From contig JAREIK010005302.1 in NCBI GenBank assembly GCA_029783825.1, positions 1 through 64,000 of the forward strand: a stretch of 64,000 bases of DNA. The letters run 5' to 3'. The position numbers were made by a program, and so were the translations under genes. This document shows, in pieces, positions 1 through 13,146 of this stretch. The notes beneath the pieces were generated by a model. The model had not been told where the DNA came from. It saw only the letters and a program-made list of their open reading frames with translations, and searched no databases. Numbering within the stretch: the stretch's first letter is position 1; every line of letters begins with the position of its first letter. The stretch is from Sapria himalayana (lineage: Eukaryota; Streptophyta; Magnoliopsida; Malpighiales; Rafflesiaceae).

Positions 1-3000
1 AAGTTATAAAAATAATCAAAATTTCAAAAATTTAAAATTTTATTTAGTAATATATTTACTTTGATTTTGAATTATTTTGGGTATGCTTATATATTTTAAT
101 TAATATCTACTTATTAATAATAGGTTATTAATTAATTTGGATCACTTTTATAATATATATTAATACATTTTTTATATTGAATCAACAACAAATTAATTAT
201 TAAGATTATTATAACTAAGTAATTGTATTGATTTTTTGAACCTATAAAAATTATATATTTTTAAAGATCATAACATTTGAAAATCACGAGAATTGAAAAA
301 ATAATTTTTGTTATTTCATTGATGAAAACTAAATTCCTTAACCTATTTCATTAATAAACCTATAAACATGAAAATGTGTAACATGTAAATCAATAAACTC
401 CTTAACCCCAAACCCACAAAAATCTTAAACAATTAAATAGTTATACCCTAAATAATAAATCATAAATTCATTTTTATTAGTATTCATTATAATTTTAAAT
501 ATACATTTTAATTATTTATTAGTTTAATTTTATAGAAATATATATTAAAAAATAAATTATTAGTGAGGAAAATATAATTTAAATAATTTATTTTTCATCA
601 AAATATATAGGCTTATAAATGGATAAAAAAATTTAAAAATTTAAAATTAATATTTAGTAAAATATTTCACTTTGATTTTGAGTCATTTTAGGTTTTGCAA
701 ATATATTTTAAACAATATTTATCTTATTAATAATTGGTTATTACTTTTTTATGATCATTATTATAATGAATATTAATAAATAGTTTATATTGAATTTATA
801 TGATATATAATTATTATGATTATTATAAATTCATATTGTATTCACTTTTCAAAAAAAATTTAAAAATTATTATATTTTCAAAGGTTATAACCTTCAAAAA
901 TAAGAAAAAATAACAAAAATAGATTTTTTGTTATTTTATATTTTATATAAAACCTATAAACCACTAAAAGACTAAATACTAAAATGACTTAACTCCTAAA
1001 CACCGAAGCCCATAAATACTTAAAACATTAAATTAGTATAGTCTTAATAATAAATCATAAATCTCAGTTTTATTAGTATTCATTATAATTTTAAATAGTC
1101 ATTTTAATTATTTATCAGTTTATTTTTATAGAAATATTAATTACAAAATAAATTATTAGTGCGACAAATATAATTTAAATAATTTATTTTTCATCAAAAA
1201 AATGCTAATAAAAAGAGAAAAAATTTTAAAAATAAAAAATTATTATTTAATAATATATCTTAATTTGATTTTGAATCATTTTCGATTTTACAATTATATT
1301 TTAATTTATATCATTCTTATAAATACAAGTTTATTAATTTATTTATTGATCATTATTATAATATCTATCAATAAAATTATTTATATTGAGTTTATATTAT
1401 ATATAATTATTAAGATTATTTTAACTAAATATTATATTCATATTTAAAAAAAATTTATTATATTTTCAAGGTTACAACCTTAAAAAATTTAAAAAAATCA
1501 AAAAATAAAATTTTTTCGTTTTTCATTCTTTAAAAAAAAACTATAATCACTAGAGGTCTAAACAATTAAATCACTAAACTCCTAAACCAAAAAACACCTA
1601 AATACTTAAACCATTAAACTGATATATCCTGAATAATAAATAATAAATCTCAATTTTATTTCTATTCAGTATAATTTTAAATATTTATTTTAATTATTTA
1701 GTAGTTTATTATTATAGAATTATAAATTACAAAATAAATTATGAGTAAGACAAATATAATTTAAATAATTTATTTTTAATAACAAAAATATAAAGTTATA
1801 AAAAAAGCAAAACATAAAAAAAATTATTATTTAGTAATATATTTTACTTTGATTTGAATAAATTTAGATTTTGCAAATAATTTTTGAATAATAACTATTT
1901 TATTAATAATAGTTTATTAATTTATTTTTTGATCATAATTATAATATCTAGCAATATAATTATTTATATTGAATTTAAATGAATTATAATTATGAAGATT
2001 ATTATAAATAAATATTATATTTACAACAAATATAATTAATATCTATCTTATTAATAATAGTTCATTAATTTATTTTTTGATCATTATAATAATATATATT
2101 ATTACATTTTTTTATATTGAATTTACAACAAATATAATTATTAAGATTATTATAACCAAGTATATTTATTCATATTTTAGAACTATTAAAAAATTATTAT
2201 ATTTTTAAAGGTCTTAACCTTTGAAAATCACGAAAATTCATAAAAATAAATTTTTTGTTATTTCATTGATTTTATAAAACCTATAAACACGAAAATGTGT
2301 AAACATATAAATCAATAAACTCATTAACCACAAAACCACAAAAAACTTAAACAATTAAATAGTTATACCCTAAATAATAAATAATAAATCTCATTTTTAT
2401 TAGTATTCATTATAATTTTAAAATAACATTTTAATTATTTATTAGTTTATTTTTATATAAATATAAATTAAAAAATAAATTATTAGTGAGACAAATATAA
2501 TTTAAATATTTTATTTTTCATCAAAAAATATATAGGCTTATAAATGGATACAAAAATTTAAAATTTTAAAATTAATATTTCATAAAATATTTCACTTTGA
2601 TTTTGAAACATTTTAGGTTTTGAAAAGATATTTTAAAAAATATTTATCTAATTAATAATTGTTTATTACTTTTATATGATCATTATTATAATATATATCA
2701 ATAAAATAGTTTATATTGAATTTATATGATATATAATTATTATGATTATTATTACTTCATATTATATTAACTTTTCAAAAAAAATTATAAATTATTATAT
2801 TTTAAAAGTTTATAACATTCAAAAATGAGAAAAAATAACAAAAATAATTTTTTTTATTTTATTTTTAATATAAAACCTATAAACCACTAAATGACTAAAT
2901 TCTAAAATGCCTAAACTACTAAACCCCGAAGCCCATAAATACTTAAAACATTAAATTAGTATAGTCAAAATAATAAATCAAAAATCTAATTTTTATTAGT

Positions 3001-4980
3001 ATTCATTATAATTTTAAATATTCAATTTAATTATTTATCAGTTTATTTTTATAGAAATATTAATAACAAAATAAATTATTAGTGCGACATATATAATTTA
3101 AATAATTAATTTTTCATTAAAAAATGCTTATAAAAAAAGCAAATTTTTAAAAATAAATAATTATTAATTATTAATATAACTTATTTTGATTTTGAATCAT
3201 TTTAGATCTTACAATTATTTTTTAATTTATATCATTCTTATAAATACTAGTTTATTAATTTATTTATTGATGATTATTATAATATCTATCAATAAAATTA
3301 TTTATATTGAGTTTACATTATATATAAATATTAAGATTATTATAACTAAATATTATATTCACATTTAAAAAAATAAAAAATTATTATATTTTCAAAGGTT
3401 ATAACCTTCAAAAATTAAAAAAAATCAAAAAATTAAATTTTTTGTTTTTTCATTCTTTAAATAAAAACAATAAATCACTAAAGGTCTAGACAATTAAATC
3501 ACTACACTCCTAAACCCCAAAACACCTAAATACTTAAATCATTAAACAGGTATATAATAAATCTCATTTAATTTGTATTCATTATAATTTTAAATATTCA
3601 TTTTAATTATTTATTAGTTTATTATTATAGAATTATAAATTACAAAATAAATTATGAGTAAGACAAATAAATTTTAAATAAATTATTTTTAATAACAAAA
3701 ATATAAACTTATAAAAAAAGCAAAACATAAAAAAAATTATGATTTAGTAATATATTTTACTTTGATTTGAATAAATTTAGATTTTGCAAATACTTTTTAA
3801 ATAATAACTATTTTATTAATAATAGTTTATTAATTTATTTTTTGATCATAATTATAATATCTAGCAATATAATTATTTATATTGAATTTAAATGAATTAT
3901 AATTACGAAGATTATTATAAATAAATATTATATTTACATTTAAAAAAAATTTAAAAATTATTTATTTTCAAAGGATATAATCTTCATAAATTAGAAAAAA
4001 TAATAAAAATAAATTTTTTTCTATATCATTGTTTAAATAAAAATTATAAACCACTAAATTCCTAAACACTTAAACATCTAAACTCCTAAACACAAAAGCC
4101 CCTAAATACTTAAACCTTTAAACTCGTAAACCTTAAATATAATTAAAATAATTTATTAAAATATTAATTACAAAATAAATTATGAGTGATACAAATATAA
4201 TTTAAATAATTTATTTTTCATCAAAAAAATATGTAAGTATATAAAAAGAAGAAAAAACTAAAAAACAAAAATTATTATTTAGTAATAACAAAAATAATTT
4301 TTTTTATTTCATTGTTTAATCAAAACATATAAACCACTAAATGCCTAAAAACATAAATCACTAAAGTCCTAAATGTCAAAACCTTTAAATACTTAAAATA
4401 TTAAACTACTATACAATAATAATAATTCATAAATCTAATTTTAATTTTTATTCAGTATAATTTTTAATTTTTATTTCAATTATTTATCAGTTTATTTTTA
4501 TTGAAATATTAATTACTAAATAAATTATTAGAAAGATAGATATAATTTAAATTAAACTGGTATACCCTAAATAGTAAATAATAAATCTCATTTTTTTCAT
4601 TATAATTTTAAATATTCATTTTAATTATTTATTTGTTTAATTTTATATAAATATTAATTAAAAAATAAATTATTTTTAGACAAATAAAATTTATATAAAT
4701 TATTTTTCATCAAAAAAATATAGATAAACTTATTAAAAAAAATTAAAAAAAACATTATTATATAGTAATATAATTTGCTTTGCTTCTGAATCATTATAGG
4801 TTTTGTAATTATATTTTAATTGATATCTATCTTATTAATAATAGATTATTAATTTATATTTTGATCATTATTAGAATATTTATCAATTGTATTATTTATA
4901 TTGAATTTATATGATATATAAAAATAATAATTATATTAACTAAATATTGAATTCACATTTGAAAAAAAATTAAAAATTAT

Positions 4981-5014
4981 TATATTTTCAAAGGTTATAA
5001 CCTTTGAAAATATA
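4981..5014. repeat. Perfect 34-bp dyad in a satellite monomer
   Basis: The sequence is perfectly self-complementary over 34 bp: the half TATATTTTCAAAGGTTA is followed by its exact reverse complement. The same palindrome, often with one to three mismatches, occurs once in nearly every monomer of the window in both array orientations. It is given here as the best forward-array example. A role in cruciform extrusion or protein binding is inference only. Confidence 0.9.
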
Positions 5015-5073
5015 AAAAAATAATAAAAATAAATATTTTGTTATTTTAATTTTTAAATAAAACCTATAAACCA

Positions 5074-5081
5074 CTAAATGC
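5074..5081 (+). other. Empty hAT target site in the g-subtype monomer
   Basis: CTAAATGC followed by ATACATAGTTAAATCAG is the unoccupied form of the site where hAT copy C is inserted. Other unoccupied counterparts are 11195-11202, 21127-21134, 24438-24445, 40543-40550, 53004-53011, 55388-55395 and 61021-61028, some with small changes nearby. These define the pre-insertion sequence without needing an outside reference. Confidence 0.75.
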
Positions 5082-8000
5082 ATACATAGTTAAATCAGTA
5101 AACTCCTAATGCCCGTAATGCCTAAATACATAAACCATTAAACTGCTATATACTACTTAATAATTAAAAAATCTAATTTTTATTTCTATTTATTATAATT
5201 TTAAATATTTATTCAATTATTTATTAGTTTATTTTTATAGAAATATATATTATAAAATAAAGTATAAGTGCGACAAATATAATTTAAATAATTTATTTGT
5301 ATTCATTATAATTTTAAATATTCATTTTAATTATTTATTAGTTTATTTTTATAGAATTATAAATTATAAAATATATTATGAGGAAGACAAATATTATTTA
5401 AATAATATACTTCTAAGAACAAAAAATATAAACTTATAAAAAGAAGCAAAACATCAAAAACATTATTATTTAGTAATTTATTTTACTTTGATTTTGAATA
5501 AATTTAGGTTTTGCAAATATATTTTAAATATCTATCTTATTTATTATAGTTTATTAATTTATTTTTTGATCATTAATATAATATCTATCAATATAATTTT
5601 TTATATTGAATTTAAATGATATATAATTATTATTTTCATCATAACTAAATATAGTATTCACATTTAAAAAATTTAAAAATTGTTATATTTTCAAAGTTTA
5701 TAACCTTCAAAAATGAGAAAAAATACAAAAAAATAATTTTTTTGTTATATCATTGTTTAAATAAAACTTATAAACCATTTAATACATTAACACATAAATC
5801 TCTAAACTCCTAAACCCCGAAGCCCCTAAATACTTAAACCTTTAAACTCAAAAAATATATATAATTTATACCATTAAATACGTTAAATATAATTTAAATA
5901 ATTTATAGAAATATTAATTACAAAATAAATTATGAGTGATACAAATATAATTTAGATAAATTTTTTTTATCAAAAAAATATATAATTTTATAAAATGAGG
6001 CAAAAACTAAAAAACAAAAATTTTTATTTAGTAATAAATTTTATTTGATTTTTAATCATTTTAGTTTTTGTAATTAAATTTTAATTTATATCTATCATAT
6101 TAATAATAGTTTATTAATTTATTTTTTGATAATTGATATAATATCTATCAATAAAATTGTTTATATTTAGTTTATATTATATATTGTTATAATAATTATT
6201 ATTACTAAATATTATATTCACATTTTTAAAAAATTTTAAATTTATTATCTTTTCAAAGGTTATAATCTTTGAAAATTTGAAAAAATATCACAAATAATTT
6301 ATTTGTTATTTCATTATTTAAATAAAACCTATAAACCATTAATTGCCTAAATACTTAAATGAATAACTTGTAAATCTCGAAAACCCTAAATAAATAATTT
6401 TTTAATCAGATATATCCTAAATAATAAACAATAAATCTCATTTTATTTTTTTCATTATAATTTTAAATATTCATTTTAATTATTTATTTGTTTATTTTTA
6501 TATAAATATTAATTACAAAATAAATTATGAGTTAGACAATTATAATTTATATAAATTAATTTTCAACAAAAAAATATAGATAAATTTAATAAAAGAAGAA
6601 AAAAATTAAAAACAAAAAAATATTATATAGTAATATATTTTGCTTTGTTTCTGAATCATTTTAGGTTTTGTAATTATATTTTAATTGATATCTAACTTAT
6701 TAATAAAAGATTATTAATTTATTTTTTAATCATTATTAGATATTATCAATAAAAATGTTTATATAAATTTATATGATATATAAATTTAATAATTTTTATA
6801 ACTAAATATTGTATTCACTTTTGAAAAAAGTTTTAAAATTTTTATATTTTCAAAGATTATAAACTTTGAACATGTGAAAAAATAAAAAATATATATATTT
6901 TTTTGTTATTTAATTGTTTAAATAAAACCTATAAATCACTAAATGCCTAAACACTTAAATCACTAAACTACAAATTCACGATATCCCTATATAGATAATC
7001 CTTTAAACCTGGTATACCCTAAATAATAATTAATTAATCTCATTTTTTATTTGTTTTCATTATAATTTAAAAAATTCATTATGATTGTTAAGTTTTTTAT
7101 TTATATATATATATTAATTATAAAATAAATTATGAGTTAAAATTATAATTTATAAAAATAATTTTTCATCAAAAAATAGATAAGCTTTTAAAAAGAATAA
7201 AAATTTAAAAATAGTTAAATCAGTAAACTTCTAAACCCCGTAATGCCTATATACATAAACCATTAAACTGCTATATACTACTTAATAATTAATAAATCTA
7301 ATTTTTATTTCTATTTATTATAATTTTAAATATTCATTTTAATTATTTATTAGTTTTTTTATAAAAATATATAATACAAAATAAACTATGAGTGCGACAA
7401 ATATAATTTAATTAATTTATTTTTAATAAAAAAAATATACGCTTATAAAAGAAGTAGAAATTTAAAAATTAAAAATTATTATCCAGTAAAATATTTTACT
7501 TTAATTTTGAATCAATTTGGGTTTTGTAAATATTTTTTTATTAATATCTATCTTTTTATTAATTGTTTATTAATTTAATTTTTGATCATTATTATATTAT
7601 CTATCAATAAAATTGTTTCTACTGAATTTATAAGATAATAATTATTAATATTATTAAAACTAAATATTGTATTCACATTTCAAAAAATTGTAGATATTAT
7701 TATATTTTCAAAGGTTATAACCTATGAAAATGATAACAAATTATGGAAAACTTTTTTGTTATATTATTTATTTATATAAAACCTATAAACTACTAAAAGC
7801 CTAAAAACATAAATCGCAAAACTCCTAACGACAAAACATCTAATTACTTAAACTATTAAACTGGTATACATTAATAATGATTCATAAATCTCATTTTAAT
7901 TTTTATTCAGTATAATTTTAAATTTTTATTTTAATTATTTATTAGTTTATTTTTTTAGAAATATTAATTACAAAAAAAATTATTAGTGAGAAAGATCTAA

Positions 8001-8538
8001 TTTAAATTAAAACAGTATCCCTAAATAATAAATAATAAATCTCATTTTTTTTCATTATAATTTTAAATATTCATTTTAATTATTTATTTGTTTATTTATA
8101 TATAAATATTAATTACAAAATAAATTATGAGTTAGACAAATATAATTTATATAAATTATTTTTCATCAAAAAAATATAGATAAACTTATTAAAAGAAGAA
8201 AAAATTCAAAAACAAAAAATTATTATATCATAGTATATTTTTATTTGCTACTGAATCATTTTAAGTTTTGTAATTATATTTTAATTAATATCTATCTTAT
8301 TAATAATGGATTATTAATTTATTTTTTGATTATTATTAGAATATTTATCAATAAATTTATTTATATTGAATTTATATAATATATAAATATAATGATTAGT
8401 ATAACTAAATAGTGCATTTACATTTGAAAAAAATTTAAAAATTATTATATTTTGAAAGGTTATAACCTTTGAAAATATCAAAAAATAATAAAAATAAAGT
8501 TTTTGTTATTTTATTTTTTAAATAAAACCTATAAACCA

Positions 8539-8546
8539 CTACATAC
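8539..8546 (+). repeat. Degenerate target-site copy beside the hAT terminal remnant
   Basis: CTACATAC occupies the position of the 8-bp target CTAAATGC, with two differences. It directly precedes the hAT terminal sequence, in the same arrangement as the left flank of copy C at 56730-56737. Confidence 0.65.
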
Positions 8547-8559
8547 TAGGGGTGCTCAT
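8547..8559 (-). mobile_element. 13-bp hAT terminal remnant at an array inversion point
   Basis: TAGGGGTGCTCAT is identical to the first 13 bp of hAT copy C at 56738. It follows the same satellite flank (AAACCTATAAACCACTA and the target octamer). Immediately afterwards the satellite continues in the opposite orientation (AATTTATTTTGTAATAAAT). The last five bases, CTCAT, also belong to the reverse-array motif CACTCATAATTTATTTTG, so the join has 5 bp of microhomology. The rest of the element, about 3.67 kb, is absent. Confidence 0.85.
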
Positions 8560-8808
8560 AATTTATTTTGTAATAAATATTTCTATAAAAATAAACTAAT
8601 AAATAATTAAAATGAATATTTAAAATTATAATAAATAGAAATAAAATTTAGATTTATTAATTATTAAGTAGTATATAGTAGTTTAATTGTTAATGTATTT
8701 CGGCATAATGGGGTTTAGGAGTTTACTGATTTAACTGTGTATGCTTTTAGTCGTTTATAGTTATTATTTAAGAAAAAAAATAAAAAAAATTATTTTTATT
8801 ATTTTTTG

Positions 8809-8840
8809 ATATTTTCAAAGGTTATAACCTTTGAAAATAT
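8809..8840. repeat. Perfect 32-bp dyad in a satellite monomer
   Basis: The half ATATTTTCAAAGGTTA is followed by its exact reverse complement. It lies in the first reverse-oriented monomer after the inversion point, which shows that the dyad persists in both orientations. Confidence 0.88.
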
Positions 8841-11800
8841 AATAATTTTTAAATTTTTTCAAAAGTGAAGAAATATTTATTTATAATAATCATAATAATT
8901 ATATATCATATAAATTCAATATAAACAATTTTATTGATAGATATTCTAATAATTATCAAAAAATAAATTAAAAATCTATTATGAATAAGATTGATATTAC
9001 TTAAAATATAATATCAAAGCCTAAATTGATTCAAAAGCAAAACAAAATATATTACTTAATAATAATTATTTGTTTTTAAATTTTTATTCTTTTTATAAGC
9101 TTATCAAATTTTTGATGAAAAATAATTTTTATAAATTATATTTTTAACTCATAATTTATTTTTAATTAATATATATATATATAAATAAAAAACTAAACAA
9201 TCAAAATGAATTTTTTAAATTATAATGAAACAAATAAAAAAATGAGATTTATTAATTATTATTTAGGGTATACCCTTTTAAACCATTATCTATATAGGGG
9301 TATCGGGATTTTGTAGTTTAGTGATTTAAGTGTTTAGGCATTTAGTGATTTATAGGTTTTATTTAAATAATGTAATAATTAAAAAATATATATTTTTTTG
9401 TTTTTTCACATGTTCAAAGGTTATAATCTTTGAAAATATAATAATTTTAAAAATTTTTTCAAAAGTGAATACAATATTTAGTTATAATAATTATTAAATT
9501 TATATATCATATAAATTAAATATACATATTTTTATTGATAAATTTCTAATAATGATGAAAAAATAAATTAATAATTTATTATTAATAAGTTAGATATCAA
9601 TTAAAATATAATTACAAAACCTACATTGATTCATAAACAAAGTAAAATATATTACTATATAATAATTTTATTTTTTAATTTTATTCTTCTTTTAATAAGT
9701 TTATCTATATTATTTTGTTGAAAAATAATTTATATAAATTATATTTGTCTAACTTATAATTAATTTTGAAATTAATATTTATATTTAGTTTATATATAAC
9801 ATAAACTAAATATAAACAATTTTATTGATAATATTATATCAATTATCAAAAAATAAATTAATAAAATATTATTAATATGATAGATATAAATTAAAATATA
9901 ATTAAAAAAATTAAAATGATTCAAAATCAAAGTAAAATTTATCACTAAATAATAATTTATTTAAAGTTTAGAGATTTATGTGTTTAGGCATTTAATGGTT
10001 TATAAGTTTTATTTAAACAATGATATAACAAAAAAATTATTTTTGTTATTTTTTCTCATTTTTGAAGGATATAACCTTTGAAAATATAACAATTTTTAAA
10101 TTTTTTTATATGTGAAAACTATATTTAGTTATGATAATCTTAAAAATTATATATCATGTTAATACAATATAAACAATTATATTGATAGATATTGTATTAA
10201 TGATCAAAAAATAAATTAATAAACTAGTATTAATAAGATAGATATTTTTTAAAATATATTTGCAAAGCATAAATTTATTCAAAATCAAAGTAAAATCAAA
10301 ATAAAATATATTACAAAATAATAAATTTTTGTTTTTAAAATTTTGCCTCTTTTTATAAGCACATATATTTTTTTTGATAAAAAATAAATTATTTATAATA
10401 GATCTGTCTCACTAATAATTTATTTTATAATTAATATTTCTATAAAAATAAACTGATAAATAATTAAAATAAAAATTTAAAATTACACTTAATAAAAATT
10501 AAAATGAGATTTATGATTTATTATTAATATATACCAATTTAATAGTTTAAGTATTTAGAAGTTTTGTCAGTTTAGGAGTTTAGCGATTTATGTTTTTAGT
10601 CATTTAGTGGCTTATATGTTTTATTTAAACAATAAAAAAACAAAAAAAAATTTGTAATTGTTTGTCATTTTCATTGGTTATAACCTTTGAAAAAATAATA
10701 ATATTTAAAATTTTTTGAAATGTGAATATAATATTTAGTTATAATAATTTTATTAATTCTATATCATATAAATTCAATATAAACAATTTTATTGATAGAT
10801 ATTATAAAATGATCACAAATTAAATTAATAAACTATTAATAATAAGATAGATATTAATTAAAAAATATTTACAAAACCCAAATTGATTCAAAATTAAAGT
10901 AAAATATATTACTGAATACTAATTTTTAAATTTTAAGATTTTATTTCTTTTATAAGCGTATATTTTTTTTTGATTAAAAATAAATTATTTAAATTATATT
11001 TTTCGCACTCATAATTTATTTTGTAATAATTATTTCTATAAAATAAACTTATAAATAATTATAATGAATATTTAAAATAATAATAAATTGAAATAAAAAT
11101 AAGATTTCTTAATTATTAAGTAGTATAAAGCAGTTTAATGGTTTATGTATTTAGGCATTACGAGCCTTAGGAGTTTACTAATTTTACTGTGTATGCATTT
11201 AGTGGTTTATAGGTTTTATTTAAAAATTAGAATAACAAAATATTTTTTTATTATTTTTTGATATTTTCAAAGGTTATAACATTTGAAAATATAATAATTT
11301 ATAAATTTTTTTCAAATGTGAATTCAATATTTAGGTATAATAACCATTATATTTATATATAAAATAAATTCAATATAAATAATATTATTGATAAATATTC
11401 TAAAAATGATTAAAAAATAAATTAATAATCTATTATTAATAAGATAGATATCAATTAAAATATAATATAAAAACTTAAAATGATTCAGAAGAAATCAAAA
11501 ATTATTTTTGATATTTTTTCACATTTTCAAAGGTGAATACAATATTTAGTAATAATCATCATTATAATTATATATAATATAAACTAAATATAAACAATTT
11601 GATTCATAGATATGTTATCAATTATCAAAAAATAAATTAATATGTTATTATTATTATGATGGATATAAATTAAAATATAATTGCAAAACCTAAAATTATT
11701 CAAAATCCAAGTAAAATTTATTACTATATAATAATTTTTTTTAGTTTTTGCTTCTTTTTATAAGCTTATATATTTTTTGGTGAAAAATAAATTATTTAAA

Positions 11801-13049
11801 TTATATTAGTATCACTCATAATTTATTTTGTAATTAATATTTTAATAAAATATTTAAATTATATTTAAGGTTTACGAGTTTAAAGGTTTAAGTATTTAGG
11901 GGCTTTTGTGTTTATGTGTTTAGATGTTAAAGTGTTTAGGCATTTAGTGGTTTATAAGTTTTATTTTAACAATGATATAGCAAAAAATTTATTTATGTTA
12001 TTTTTTCTAATTTTTGAAGATTATATCCTTTGAAAATATAATAATTTTTAAATTTTTATCAAACGTAAATATAATATTTATTTATAATAATCTTCATAAT
12101 TATAAATCATTTAAATTCAATATAAATAATTATATTGCTAGATATTATAATTATGATCAAAAAATAAATTAATAAACTATTATTAATAAAATAGTTATTA
12201 TTCAAAACGTATTTGCAAAATCTAAATTTATTCAAATCAAAGTAAAATATATTACTAAATAATAATTTTTTTAATGTTTTACTTTTTTTATAACTTTATA
12301 TTTTTGTTATTAAAAATAAATTATTTAAATTATATTTGTCTTACTCATAATTTATTTTGTAATTTATAATTCTATAATAATAAACTACTAAATAAATAAA
12401 ATGAATATTTAAGATTATTATGAATACAAATGAAATTGAGATTTATTATTTATTATTCAAGATATACCGGTTTAATGGTTTAAGTATTTAGATGTTTTGT
12501 GGTTCAGGAGTTTAGTGATTCAATTGTTTAGAGCTTTAGTGATTTATAGTTTTATTTCAAGAATGAAATAACAAAAAATTTAATTTTTTGATTTTTTTAA
12601 ATTTGTGAAAGTTGTAACCTTTGAAAATATAATAATATTTAATTTTTTTTAAATGTGAATATAATATTTAGTTATAATAATCTTAATAATTATATATAAT
12701 GTAAACTCAATATAAAAAATTTTATTGATAGATATTATAATAATGATCAATAAATAAATTAATAAACTTGTATTTATAAGAATGATATTAATTAAAATAT
12801 AATTGTAAAATCTAAAATGATTCAAAATTAAAATAATATATATTATTAATTAATAATTTTTTGTTTTTAAAATTTTGCCTCTTTTTATGTGCATTTTTTT
12901 GATGAAAAATAAATTTTTTAAATTATATATGTCGCACTAATAATTTATTTTGAAATTAATATTTCTATAAAAATAAACTGATAAATAATTAAAATGAATA
13001 TTTAAAATTATAATGAATACTAATAAAACAGAGATTTATGATTTATTAT

Positions 13050-13146
13050 TTAGACTATACTAATTTAATGTTTTAAGTATTTATGGGCTTCGGGGTTTTG
13101 GAGTTTAGTCATTTTAGTATTTAGTCATTTAGTGGTTTATAGGTTT
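13050..13146 (-). repeat. Telomere-like heptamer block inside a satellite monomer (example)
   Basis: The stretch reads as degenerate TTTAGGG-type units in near 7-bp register, for example TTTTAAG, TATTTAT, GGGCTTC, GGGGTTT and TATTTAG. Equivalent blocks of about 100 bp occur in most monomers. Clear ones are 29184-29290 (C-rich strand on +) and 49080-49155 (G-rich strand on +). The resemblance to plant telomere repeats is seen in the sequence; descent from telomere DNA is inferred. Confidence 0.7.

Larger units (their letters stand above)
1..8546 (+). repeat. AT-rich satellite array, forward orientation (segment 1)
   Basis: This is a tandem array of diverged monomers of about 580-600 bp. The recurring telomere-like block starts near 340, 954, 1530, 2276, 2870, 3465, 4030, 4320, 5055, 5765, 6325, 6925, 7780 and 8525, and shorter steps mark partial monomers. 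Each monomer holds, in order, a CCTAAA-like heptamer block, an AATAAATCTCATTTTTATT tract, a TAATTACAAAATAAATTAT motif, a GATCATTATTATAAT motif and the dyad GGTTATAACC. Subtypes recur in order: an a-b-c run (near 340/954/1530) is repeated near 2276/2870/3465. No protein-coding gene is supported. Short open frames here are rich in Ile, Tyr, Asn and Lys and recur only because the monomer recurs. Confidence 0.93.

Noticed and set aside
1202..1447. Open frame of 81 codons, with look-alikes at 3186-3368 and 42522-42776, as a possible conserved small membrane protein
   Set aside because: All lie in the same satellite monomer region and are made of Ile, Tyr, Asn, Lys and Leu, as any AT-rich frame would be. 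Most equivalent monomers have stops. Similarity reflects shared repeat sequence, not protein constraint.
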